From assembly GCA_035048485.1 (NCBI GenBank), contig CM068589.1:3040501-3104500 (forward strand): a stretch of 64,000 nucleotides of DNA. The letters run 5' to 3'. Position numbers and translations under genes: made by a program. The notes under the pieces are model-generated. The model ran no database searches and had not been told where the DNA came from. It saw only the letters and a program-made list of their open reading frames with translations. The DNA comes from Pteria penguin. Taxonomy: Eukaryota; Mollusca; Bivalvia; Pterioida; Pteriidae. Shown one piece after another: positions 33,502 through 44,500 of this stretch (positions are counted from its first letter, which is position 1; each line of letters starts with the position of its first letter).

Positions 33502-33589
33502 ATTTTAAGTAGTTTCTTACACGTCACGTGTACAAGGTGAACCAATGACGCATTGCGTGTATAGTGTAAACCAACGACGGCCTTCTTCC

Positions 33590-33965
33590 AGTTTTACATG
33601 ATATAAGCGGCTTAATGGCCGACAAACCAATTTTTCCTGGGATTTTCATTATGACGTTATTGCTTTAATTGTGACGTCACAATGATTTGACGCAAATATC
33701 AGCGGCAAAACATCATCTGTCAGATATTGCCCATTACATCATGTAAAATTGCCTGATCGAAAAATGCCTGACATCGCACTTTTGGCAGACTTTGAGTGAT
33801 CGCCAGATCCAACTTGAACCACGCCCATTACGTAGTTTCATTGTGATGTCACAGTAAAATTCACGTTTGACGGGCCATTTATTTGTTTATGACGTCATAT
33901 TGTAAAAGGGTACCAAAAGGTGCGATCGATGTCGGGCATATGACGATCAGTTACAGGCAAGGTGT
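33590..33965. repeat. Diverged relative of the 4-kb unit subrepeats
   Basis: Carries TTACATCATGTAAAATTGCC, AAAATGCCTGACATCGCAC and repeated TGACGTCACAATGA-like motifs. These match the style of 50-440 in the 4-kb unit (CATGTAAAATATGAAAT, AAAATGCCTGACATGTGA). Probably one dispersed family. Confidence 0.55.
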
Positions 33966-34126
33966 ATTGACTTTCTTTTAATTACGCTAATAAAAATGTA
34001 TGAGGTCAGATTGATAGGATTTTCAATTGTTCTATTTATGATATCATAAACTATATCATTTCCCGTATTTTTACACCGGTTTCCAAAGAACTGGTTATAA
34101 TGTCACTATGGTTTGACGTCAGATAT

Positions 34127-34346
34127 CTGGGTCCGGCGCCATAACCTGAGAATATACTTAAGTCATATTTTCATATATTCTTCTTTTCATCAATGAGTTA
34201 TTAACTGGGATTTGGATTTTATTTAGTTTTATTCTATTGATATATAGAATTAAACCATTAGAATTTATTTAAACGTTTAATAATGGAATAAATTAAAATG
34301 AAACATTTGACTTCAGTATATTGTCAGGTTATGGTGCCGGACCCAG
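34127..34346. mobile_element. MITE, CTGGGTCCGG family
   Basis: The left TIR CTGGGTCCGGCGCCATAACC continues into TGAGAATATACTTAAGTCA. The right TIR is its inverse with few changes. Related copies lie at 51541-51771 and 62227-62455. Confidence 0.88.
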
Positions 34347-35173
34347 CTCATAATAAATCTGTATAACGACAAGCGATGTCGGTTCTTCAGTCTGGCATAG
34401 ACGGATCTAGAAATTTTTGAAAGAAAAAAAGGGGGATTCAACTTCCCATGACTAATGTTTTGCATTATTTGGTCCGGACAGGGGGGTTACAACCCTAAAT
34501 ATGGCCGAAAGTGACCTTTATTGGATTGGTAAAATCGGAATTGGAAATCGAGTTGCAACCCCTCTTCCCCTCTAAATCCGCCAATGTCAAGGGACTGACA
34601 TGACAGTTGCTTTAGGCTAAACCAAAAAAGTACATTGTCCAATATAGGAAGAGGATTTGAAACCCCTGAAAAGTTATACCTATTTATTAAGAAAAATAAC
34701 AGGGCCATATAGCATATGAAAGATTGTCAGTTTTGTTTCAATCGACCGCTGTTGTTCACTTGACATAGGCACTAAGGCAGGTACTGTAGGATTTTAAATG
34801 CTTCTTACACACTACATGAAATCATAATCATTAAAACACACGTGTACAAGCAGACTAGAAAACATATGTGATAAATGCCCGGTTATAGGCTAGGCGGATC
34901 GATGTGATATGGATGGATGAATGCTTTCATTTGATGTATTGGTACCACTGAATCAATAAATGCAGAAATGAGTGCATCCAAAATAAACACATCTCCGCTC
35001 AATTAAATACGGAGACGAAAAATCAAGGAAGTAACAGTGTGTATGTACACATCGGGGACAGTCGATAAAGGAGATAAGCTATCACTATTACATGTGGGAT
35101 ATTTGGATGTCGAATAAATACGGGGCACTGTCACGCGATAACACAAAACTGAAGATTACTACATCGTTCCCGT

Positions 35174-37174
35174 ATGATTACCGACATGGAAGACAAAACG
35201 AGAGGGACTACATCTAGCAAAGCGCCATCTATAAGTGAATCTATAGCTATAAACATTAATTGTACTCTTTGTTCTAACGTGTTCACCAGTCCTAAGGTTT
35301 TGCCGTGTCAGCATAGCTTCTGCGCTGATTGCATTGATACCTATATTACTGACCACTGGACAGGGGAGGGAGAGGAGGGCAGTGGTTTTCACTGCCCTCA
35401 GTGTTCCGAATTCTGCATGCTCAGTAATGCAAATAATGAAAAAATAGAAAAGTGGAGTGATTTTCTGCAGAGTAACTGTGTCGTAGATGGAATAATCTCT
35501 ATTATAAAGAGCTCGGATTTCTCTGCTTCATCAGAGGAAGAAGTCCGAGGTACTCCGCAGTGGCCGTGTATGGAAACTGTGTTGACTGCAGCGTGGTATG
35601 AAGAGAGCCAGAAAATTCCGCTGTGTACGCAACACGCTAAAAAATTAGAATATTACTGTAGAACCCATGGGCAGGTGCTCTGTTCAGACTGTTATATTCT
35701 AACTCACCGCACATGTGACAGCATCGCGAAATGTGATGACGTCATTTCCGCTTATAAAGAAAAAGCAACATCTTTGTCAGAATCAGCGGAAATAAGTACA
35801 AAAGTCGTCGAATCTTTAATCAAAGATATATCAGAAAATTTTGCGGATTTGCAAAAAGATCGGGATCGAGCAAAATCAGAAATTCGAAAATTCAAAGAGG
35901 AAATTATTAAACGTCTGGAGGAAGAGGAGTCAATTGTGACTGCAGAGATCGACAAGGCTTATGAAGAGCGTGCTGTAGTTTACAATGAAAGGCTTAAGTG
36001 TTGTGCTACTATTTTACAGGGTTTAGAAAGTACAAATAAGATTGCGCATGCGCTACAAAATATCACGTGTCCAGAATTTGTTGTCAGTACTGTAATTGAG
36101 AAACAGCAATCTCATAAATCCGAAAAAGCTCTTCTTGAAGAGATAATGCGCACAACACGCGTGTGTCGACTTCACGTGTCTAAGAAGTTATCGCTAGTCG
36201 ATTCGATGACACATTTTTGCAGTCTAGTCACTTCGGATTTGAAAATGAAGCCATCCGAATCAACAGAATCTTTAGATGCACGCTGCAATGATATTGAATT
36301 AAGTAATGAAGTATCCAGTTCCTTAAAATTTGAGAAAGAATTAAACACCCTTTTACCAGGAGATGCTTACAATGCTTGGATCACCGGCATCACATTTCTG
36401 AAAGACGACACACTCGTGGTGGTTGATAGAAACAACGCAAAAGTCAAAGTATTTGCACTTAGTGGTGCTCTGGTTGACAGCGTCTCGTTCCCGCAAGTGA
36501 CATTATTTGGAGTTACCTCGACTCGTGAGAATGAAGTGGCAGTTACCATGCCTATCAAACAAACTGTGCAGTTTATAGAACTGTCGACCAAAGGATTAGA
36601 AGTCAGTTCGCGGTGTATTAGCGTCAAGCAGCCTTGTTTTGGCATTACCAGTGAGCTAAAGCAGCTGTTTGTATGCTGTGCCCAGCTCCGTAGTGCACCA
36701 TGTTGTATCAAAGTATTTGATGAAGCAGGGACCTTTCTGAGAGACATAATTTTTGATTTCGAGGGAAATTCTCTGTTTTCCATGCTGCATTCGGCCAACA
36801 TTTCAATTAATCCAATCACAAACACGGTTTCAGTTGTGGATCAACCGTTATACCGACACTCCATTGTCACATTCGATTTGAATGGTTATTTAAAGTCACG
36901 TGATTACATGCCATATATTCGAGACAAAGTTTGCAGTATTGCATATCTGGATACCCAATTGCTCGTGGCAATAGGGAACCGAAAGCTTTGTTTGTTGTCA
37001 AAACAGGCATCGGGGGGAAACGAGGTCACAGAGATAAACACAAAAACGAACATACACTGTGCGCATGCGTTAGCAGTCAGTCGGACCAAGGATAAGATCG
37101 CTGTGTCGCAGGCGGATCCAACTTTTAACTATAGTGTTAATAACGTAGTTCTGATATTCATGGTGGATACGTAG
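35174..37174 (+). CDS. TRIM-like RING/B-box protein 3, intronless
   Basis: Recent duplicate of the gene at 19593, with the same length and an unbroken frame. All RING ligands (C30 to C77) and B-box ligands (C151 to C181) are kept. The roughly 30 amino-acid differences lie mostly in the second half of the coiled coil and in the propeller region; one cluster is MPIKQTVQFIELSTKG against MPNKRTVQFLELSANG. Nothing suggests decay. A second in-frame ATG at 35186 is the better start context. AATAAA follows at 37191. The tandem arrays on both sides are short compared with those around copy A. Confidence 0.93.
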   Translation: MITDMEDKTRGTTSSKAPSISESIAININCTLCSNVFTSPKVLPCQHSFCADCIDTYITDHWTGEGEEGSGFHCPQCSEFCMLSNANNEKIEKWSDFLQSNCVVDGIISIIKSSDFSASSEEEVRGTPQWPCMETVLTAAWYEESQKIPLCTQHAKKLEYYCRTHGQVLCSDCYILTHRTCDSIAKCDDVISAYKEKATSLSESAEISTKVVESLIKDISENFADLQKDRDRAKSEIRKFKEEIIKRLEEEESIVTAEIDKAYEERAVVYNERLKCCATILQGLESTNKIAHALQNITCPEFVVSTVIEKQQSHKSEKALLEEIMRTTRVCRLHVSKKLSLVDSMTHFCSLVTSDLKMKPSESTESLDARCNDIELSNEVSSSLKFEKELNTLLPGDAYNAWITGITFLKDDTLVVVDRNNAKVKVFALSGALVDSVSFPQVTLFGVTSTRENEVAVTMPIKQTVQFIELSTKGLEVSSRCISVKQPCFGITSELKQLFVCCAQLRSAPCCIKVFDEAGTFLRDIIFDFEGNSLFSMLHSANISINPITNTVSVVDQPLYRHSIVTFDLNGYLKSRDYMPYIRDKVCSIAYLDTQLLVAIGNRKLCLLSKQASGGNEVTEINTKTNIHCAHALAVSRTKDKIAVSQADPTFNYSVNNVVLIFMVDT

Positions 37175-37190
37175 TATATTACAGACGTAT

Positions 37191-37196
37191 AATAAA
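37191..37196 (+). promoter_or_regulatory. Poly(A) signal of TRIM gene 3
   Basis: AATAAA 17 bases after the stop, as in TRIM gene 1. Confidence 0.65.
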
Positions 37197-38400
37197 ACCT
37201 GTCAAAAACGGTCATCTTAATCAAACATTTGTCTCTTACGGTCAAACGGGGCACACCACCCCCTGTATTATACAATTACCAGCCGTTTAAATCAAACCTG
37301 CCGTAACGAACACCTTTATTAATCATTTGTCTTTTCCGGTCACCTGTAGTATAAAAGCACGTGTTTTTAACAATCACACTCGTCAAAGCGGTCATCTGTA
37401 TGAACTATTCATCTGTATGAACTATTCATCTGTCTTTTACTGTCAAACTTTGTCGAAACTGTCACCTGCATAAAAGCAAGCACACACACGTGTCTTTAAC
37501 CGTCAAACCATCTATAACGGCCGCATATTATAGTGAGCATTCACCTTTCTTTTGCGGTCAAGCCTGTCAACGCCGTACAAAAGCAAAAACGTTTCTTTGA
37601 TAGTCAAAACCACCATAGCGGTCATATGTACACAGTACTTTGTTGTTGGTGATTTCCTGTTTTAGATAGTTATGTTTATTGTGTATGTCTTTCTGATTTA
37701 GATGTATTTATTGTGTATGTGTTTCTTATTTACATGTGTTTATTGTGTATGTCTTTCTGATTTAGATGTGTTTATTGTGTATGACTTTCTGTTTTAAATA
37801 TGTTTATCGTGGATGAAGTGATATGGTGACATATGTTTGTCAGCACTTGTCGGATAATTTTGTCAAATTATCATATTCTTCTCTCAATTTGTCAGTTACT
37901 TTTGTTGACAAGTCAAAATAATGGCTTACATTTCGCGATAATTAATTTCTGGTGTTTGGCATAAATATGCCACTATTACACTGCGTTTGTTGGTTAATGA
38001 ATTAAAAGTCTGCGATTCGTTGTAAGTTATTTGAAAAAAAAACGATGCCCCTGTAGAGGCAACTCCACATATTTATATTTATCTGAAGTGCAACAGTCTC
38101 CAGTACAGGAAATGTCACCTATAAGCACACCTACCTGAAGTAAAACAGGCCCTTGTACAGCTAACGCCACCTATAGACATAGTAACCTGAAGTAAAACAG
38201 GCCCTTGTACAGCTAACGCCACCTATAGACATAGTAACCTGAGGTAAAACAGGCCCTTGTACAGCTAACGCCACCTATAGACATAGTAACCTGAAGTAAA
38301 ACAGGCCCTTGTACATGCAGCTAACGCCACCTATAGGCATACTTACCTGATGTAAATAAGTTGTTTTTGTGGTTGTTTTTGTTTGGGGTGTTATGTTTTA

Positions 38401-38447
38401 TTATTGTTGTTAGTAGTAGTAGTAGTAGTAGTAGAAGTAGTAGTAGT
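38401..38447. repeat. TAG trinucleotide repeat
   Basis: (TAG)n with one GAA interruption. Confidence 0.9.
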
Positions 38448-38528
38448 TTTTACCTCTTTTTGCACAATTCAGTTATTTTCTTTAATTTCCGCATTGACTG
38501 TTTTCTTATCATGCATTAATTCGTGTAT

Positions 38529-39117
38529 TTAAACGGACACTGTCCCTCGGCATATAATATGGGTTTTAAAAATGTGTACTGTATTTAACTATCTATATAG
38601 GTCAGTTAGATATTTATTAGAAAGCATACGAAAAAACTTTTTTTAAAAAAATACACATATTAATCGAGTTACGGCCGTCAATATATCTCTTTTATTTTCT
38701 CGTAATCCATGCCTTTTTAATGATATGCATGACGTGTCAATCACGTGACCGCAACAAAACAATGATGGAGAGCGAGGTATAAGAGCACGCTGTTTAGCGT
38801 TTTGACAACAGAGTTCGTTAAATGTTTCTTTCTTCCTCTTTTTCTTGGCCCTTGCATCGGAAACTCCTCGAAATACAAGGCGTCTTTTGTTTATATCAAA
38901 CTGCGCATATGCAAATGGGCGGACTTGAATTCCATAAAAGGACAGTTAAAACCAGTTAATTCCTTTTAAATTACCGCATCTTTGTTGATTTTAAGTTTAA
39001 AATTTTATATTTAACGGAAACTCTATAACTTTAACAAGCCTAGAAAAATAGCGTATTGCCTAAATTTATTATTCTAATGCCATAAAACGTGGTTGAGGGA
39101 TATAGTGTCCCTTTAAA
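38529..39117. mobile_element. TIR element, ~590 bp
   Basis: The left end TTAAACGGACACTGTCCCTC and the inverted right end TTTAAAGGGACACTATATCC match over the GGACACT core. Inside, CACGTGACCGCAACAAAAC followed by ATGATGGAGAGCGAGG resembles the centre of the nested element at 62817-63390, so the two belong to one superfamily. No coding frame. Confidence 0.7.
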
Positions 39118-40158
39118 CTGATTTACTGTTAATTAATGCTATTTATGCTAATGTAATTTATGATTTTTAATTTAAGTTTTGAAATAGAAGAGAGGGGCTT
39201 CGTTGTATGCTGTTTTCCAACTTCTCATGTGAGCGATATATGTCCATGTGGGCCTCTTTTATGGTTTTTGCGATACTACATATTGTTATGCATGTGACGC
39301 CGGAAATAATCAAATGTCCCACTTGTCCGAACTTGACATGAGTAGAAAATTGACAGATGTATTGTGGCCCTATTGACTTATCGCTTTCGCAGAACATTTA
39401 TTGAATTGCGTGACATCAAAATATATTTTCAATGTAAACTTGTCCGAAGCCGGTATGGCCGAGGTACGTGTATTAAAAGTATTTTGACGTCATCTGATTT
39501 CGAGCCTAAATGGAAGGGTCAGTTATCAAAATACAAACATGTAAGTCCATGTTTTCATTCTAGGTCTAGATCTATATATCGAACTTAATTTTCTATGGCT
39601 GTTTATAATGGGAGATCTGATACTGAAGTTTGTCCGTTCATCTCATCTTTTTGTATGAACTAGTCCGCGTTTCTGCTCAATTTTTTTTTTATAAAAAAGG
39701 TTCTTTTTATAATATACTTTTAGTTAGATGATATGGGGAATCAGACTTCTCGGGTTAACTTTATTCTTCGGACGGATCCACCGCATGGAAATGAGAGAAA
39801 CTCTAGAATAAGGTGACATTATTTCCGGATATTTAGCTCATATTGTTTCCGTTCGGGGTTTTTACCAAAAATTACTGTTGAGTTGCGAAGTGTCTCTGAT
39901 CAAAAGTGTCATGGGGTATGTATTTCGAAATAGTTTAAATGCAAGTAGTACAAGGTAAAGAAGAATTGAAAAATGTAAGTTATAGGTTGTATATATGAAG
40001 CTTATGACTGTCAGCTCCAACCCCTGCCCCCCTCCCCCCCCCCCCAAAAAAAAAAGAAAAAGAAAAGAAAAAAAAAAAACAAACAATCAAACAAAAGAAA
40101 ACCAGCCCATATTATTCTATACATAATATGCATAAAAGTTGGACTATGTTCTGTTATT
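39118..40158. other. Intergenic, nothing recognised apart from C and A runs
   Basis: AT-rich. A C-rich run followed by an A-rich run occupies 40020-40100. Confidence 0.5.
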
Positions 40159-40348
40159 TGCCCTGCTCTCTCTAAGTATTTCTACAATGTCTCCTTTTAT
40201 TCTAATAATAATTATAATACGGAATAAAGCAAATGGAACTAAAACAGCATGTTTGCAAACTTTTTATTAATTTCCATTTGCTTTGTTCCGTATTACATGT
40301 ATACGGAATAAAATGAGACATTGTAAATATACTTAGAGCGGGGCAAAC
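40159..40348. mobile_element. Long palindromic element
   Basis: GCCCTGCTCTCTCTAAGTAT at the left pairs with ATACTTAGAGCGGGGC at the right. The arms continue through ACAATGTCTCnTTTTATTC and TACGGAATAAAGCAAATGGA. Pieces of the same sequence recur at 40385-40435 and 41340-41360. Confidence 0.82.
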
Positions 40349-40614
40349 AACAGGATATTAGCCAAAACTCTGCAAATTTTTTTTGACAATGTCTCGTTTT
40401 ATTCTGTGTAATATGGAATAAAGCAAATGGAAATAGATAAAAGCTTGCAAACATGTGCTAGCTGTTTTAATCAAATGGACATCAATTATTACATATAACA
40501 TACGTAGCTATATACAGTATATACACAACAGATGAAAGCTGTGGCCTGTGGGGAAAATAACAGGATATTGCTGTATAATTAAATCATCTTTATAAGCTAC
40601 CACTTTGTCTTGTA

Positions 40615-40945
40615 ACAGGCAGAGTGAAAAATTGTAGCTGGACCCGGGAATCGAACCCAGAGCCTTCCGCTATAACGGAAGATGCTCTAACGATTTAGCT
40701 ATCCGGGCTGATACGGGCATCCATCACACTTTCCTCCTGCCAGAGGTTTCCAAACCTTGAAATGCAACAGAGAAATTACCCTGGTTCTCCCTCACATGAT
40801 GGTCACTCTCACTTCACCAAATTCTGTAACAGGCTGGGTGAAAAATTGTGGCCAGACCCAGGAATCAATCCCAGAACCTTCCGCTATCAAGACGGACACT
40901 CTCACCATTGAGCTATCTGGGCAGATACTGGCATCCGTCACAGTC
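40615..40945 (-). mobile_element. Two tandem tRNA-like (SINE head) repeats, minus strand
   Basis: Two related copies about 213 bases apart (40613 and 40826). On the minus strand the first reads AGCCCGGATAGCTAAATCGT (A-box region), then a GGGTTCGATTCCCGGG B box. The second is more diverged, with mutated arms. Neither folds into a credible functional tRNA, so they are taken as SINE heads. Confidence 0.6.
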
Positions 40946-41380
40946 TGAATAATGTATGTCACTGAATCATTATTCGTAATCTCTTTATTTGTATTTATGA
41001 TCTCTTTATTTGTACATATGATCTATTTCTCTTCTTACTCTTCTTTTTCCATTTTGAAGTTTACCCAAACGCTAAGTGTTATACTTTTGGGAAATGACAA
41101 TTTCTAAATTTAGAACAAAATGAATTCTCCTCATTTGAAGAAATTACAGACCTGCTTCACTGAAGCGCTATTGATTTAATTTGGCCTTCTCATCAATGGA
41201 AGATTTAAGCATTTCTAAGCCAAATGTTTGGATAGGTATGTCTTTTCAGTGTACATCTTATTCTATTATTATATAATAGTATTATTCTATTATTCAACTT
41301 ATTTCTCCGCTTAGGCTGCAATATTTATTCTAGGAGAAAGCCGAGACATTGTAAATGAAGCGGTATGACCTTCCTTAGTT

Positions 41381-41597
41381 ATGGAAGAAGATGAAGGAGA
41401 AGATGTTGCAGAGCAGACAGTAAACATGAAGATTGTGAATAGAGAGAATGGTTCAGATGATCTTGTCGTAAAACAGCCATTATCAATTACCATGGTTACT
41501 GAAAATAAGAAGCAGATGGAAGAACTTCCTGTTGGTCTTGTGGAACTGAAAGACTTGGATCAAGTTCTTGTTCATCAGCATCTGGAGGCTGGAGATA
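41381..41597 (+). CDS. Scramblase 1, exon 1
   Basis: ATG 41381, acidic N-terminus MEEDEGEDVAEQTVN, then the conserved GLVELKDLDQVLVHQHLEA. Phase 1 donor GATA|GTATGT. Confidence 0.8.
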
Positions 41598-44500
41598 GTA
41601 TGTTATATTTCATTGATTGGTTAATTATGTTATGTCTGACTGATTGGTTAATTGCTTTTATTAGAAATTATTTCATCTGTATCGTCAGGGACGTATATAT
41701 CTAAAGGGATATGCAACTACCCCGCTGTCTTAGCATAGCCTCGTTTTAAATGTGTTGAAAAAGTTGCGCATGCGCGGTAAGAAATGTCGGCCATATTTTT
41801 CCTTATTCGTCGCCTGAGAAAGTTGTTGTCTTCATAGAACAATATTCAGAAGAGATCGTTAATGCTGTATCCTTAAATTAAGGTGAGTTTAATGTTTGAA
41901 ATTGTTTACTTCTTGTAAAGTTAAAATGAACCATTATTTTTAGTGTTCAAAGCAACCCCTCTGCAAGCCGGTCGTGGAGTACATTTAAAAAATAAGCAGC
42001 ATAACGGCAACCGAAAATAAGTGACATAAACCCTTGTAAACGTAACTGTGAATACAACACAATGAAAACGAAAGTATTGTGACTTAGAAAAAAATAACAT
42101 TTCGAAATGTTTATGCTGCATGCGATTATCATAACGATAATATATAACAAAGGTATGGGTCTACCCGTTTCTGTTGTTGTATAAATAGCCCGACTTTTAC
42201 ATGAAACTCCTCCCTAACGCGTCGATAACTTTTTTTCATGTGATGTTTTTCTGATTTATATTATCATACTAAACACCGATCGGGTCATGGTTTTTCGATC
42301 TATATTTTCATTAAATGGATTAAGGCACGTAAATATGTACGGCTCAGTAATAATTTCAAGTACAGAGGAAATATAGTGTTTAGTCCATTAAATCAAATAA
42401 AAGGGGTCATTATTAATGATTATTGTCCCATTGTAAACAAAAAAGTTATTGAAATGAAATAAGGTGTGAAACTGAATATTAAAATAATTATATTACTGAT
42501 TTTTTATATATATTTGCAGGTTTTCTGTGGACAGTGGATTCCGGGCAGGAGATCATGGATTGTGACACTAAAGTTTTATTATTTTCCAATTATGTACAAA
42601 AGTGCACATTGAATGAAATATAGTGTTTAACTTACTAAATAGGCAAATTTATGAAATAAAATATTTCCGAAAATAATTTTTGTTATTATTTGACTTAGAT
42701 TTTATATATTAGTGGTTCTGGAGACTCTTATTATCAGAAAGTATTTCATCAGATGGTAGATTATATTATTGTTAATATGGATGAAATGTGACAAACGGAT
42801 GTGACAACCGAAATAAAACTTTAAATATCTCCTGGGACAATTATAGTTGGTCATGTTTCTCACAATGATGCCCCTAAATTCAAACCCCGGAAAAGTAAGA
42901 TGAAACAAAACAGAAGTTAAAAAATGAAAAGAACGAAAGAGGGAGGGAGAGGTTAAAAAATTAATCAGAATTTATAAAGACTTTCTATTCTTTTGCTTAT
43001 ACCGCTTTGTTGTGTCGGAAACCAGATATACATGTATAGAGGCCAAAATAAGTGAAAAAAAAAAAACAAAAAAAAAAAAACAAAACAAAACAAAAAGGCA
43101 TATAATTACCAGTGAAGGCAATCGGACATCTTGCATGCTCTCGCTCTACTAATGATTCTGTTATGAACATACGTCATATACGATATAACAATAGGAATAA
43201 CAATACCTTCCCCAGATATTCACCTGGGTATTACATGTAAACGTTAAAACAACAAACCAATCAAGGCCGTTACGTAATGTCGTCATATATTAATTAACAC
43301 CAGGGATAGTTCTATACGTCCCATTTAACACCGCCTTATGAAGTAAACATATAGTTTAAAGTGGTTATTTTAAATACACATAAATGACATAATTGATAAG
43401 TAAAATTTTATTGCATAATTTTAGAATAGATACGTTATATTGCATTGTACTGGTGTGAATTGTCATTTTGTTGGATTGTTTAATGTCCAACATAGCAGAA
43501 TAAATAAATGCGCATGCGCAACTTTTTCAACACATTTAAAACGAGGCTACGATAGGGCAGGGGGGTAGTTGCATATCCCTTTTGATATATACGTCCCTGG
43601 TATCGTGTATATGGTGGTGACACTTAACTTCGTCATTCCTTGGTCAGTTGTCATACATAACGGACCTGCCAGATGCTATGAGAGCTTGTAAAATATTAAA
43701 CCTATCAATTTTTACCATTACATGGGGACTCTACTAAGTGAAGGGTAGAATATCCAACAAACTCTAGTGGGGTAGGAACCCTGGATCACCAGATTATGAA
43801 CTGAATACATGAATCACTGAAAGATGCTAGCTTTGTCAACTGTGGAACCATAAATATACAATGTATAAATAAACATTTTCTTATTGAAATTGTATGTTTC
43901 CTCACTGACAGTCTGAAAGAAAAAAGATTTAATTTTTCAGTGTGTTTCCAAAGACCATGTAGATACAGTATTTACCCAGAAAACTCTGACGACAGCATTC
44001 TCTATGTAGAGGAAGGTAAGAAATATTATTACATAAATAAGGTGGATATCAAGGGAAATAACTCTTTACACTGTCAAATAAAGAAATTTGGTTGACAGTC
44101 AACTGGTGTAGAATAGTGAAGAGAAATGAGAGAAACTAAAGAAAATATCAGCAAATTTGGTAATATTTAGATGACAGTGAGTAAGATGTGATCAGGCTGG
44201 AAATTGAACCCAGGAATTTCTGTCTACTTAGCTACCAGGACCAGAAACCCAGATCATCCCACTCCTCCCCTGCCAGATCATCACACTCCTCCCCATCCAG
44301 ATCATCACACTCCTCTCCTGCCAGATCATCACACTCCTCCCCATTGAGATCATCACACTCCTCCCCATCGAGATCATCACATTCCTCTCCTGCCAGATCA
44401 TCACACTCCTCCCCATCCAGATCATCACACTCCTCCCCATCAAGATCATCACCCTCCACCCCATCCAGATCACCACACTCCTCCCCATCCAGATCATCAC

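Larger units (their letters stand above)
34810..38355 (+). repeat. Segmental duplication, copy B (TRIM gene 3 and flanks)
   Basis: Same order as 18940-25610, with contracted arrays: about one upstream unit, four to five 32-bp units (37670-37800) and about four 52-bp units (38110-38350). The non-repetitive 3' flank (37175-37640) differs by substitutions and short indels, more than the coding part does. Confidence 0.88.

Noticed and set aside
39447..39505. tRNA-like GCCGGTATGGCCGAGG sequence
   Set aside because: A-box-like start but no convincing B box or cloverleaf; too weak to call even a SINE.
40625..40710. Functional tRNA on the minus strand
   Set aside because: Present as two diverged copies with mismatched arms and a shared non-tRNA flank, so a SINE-type repeat is more likely.
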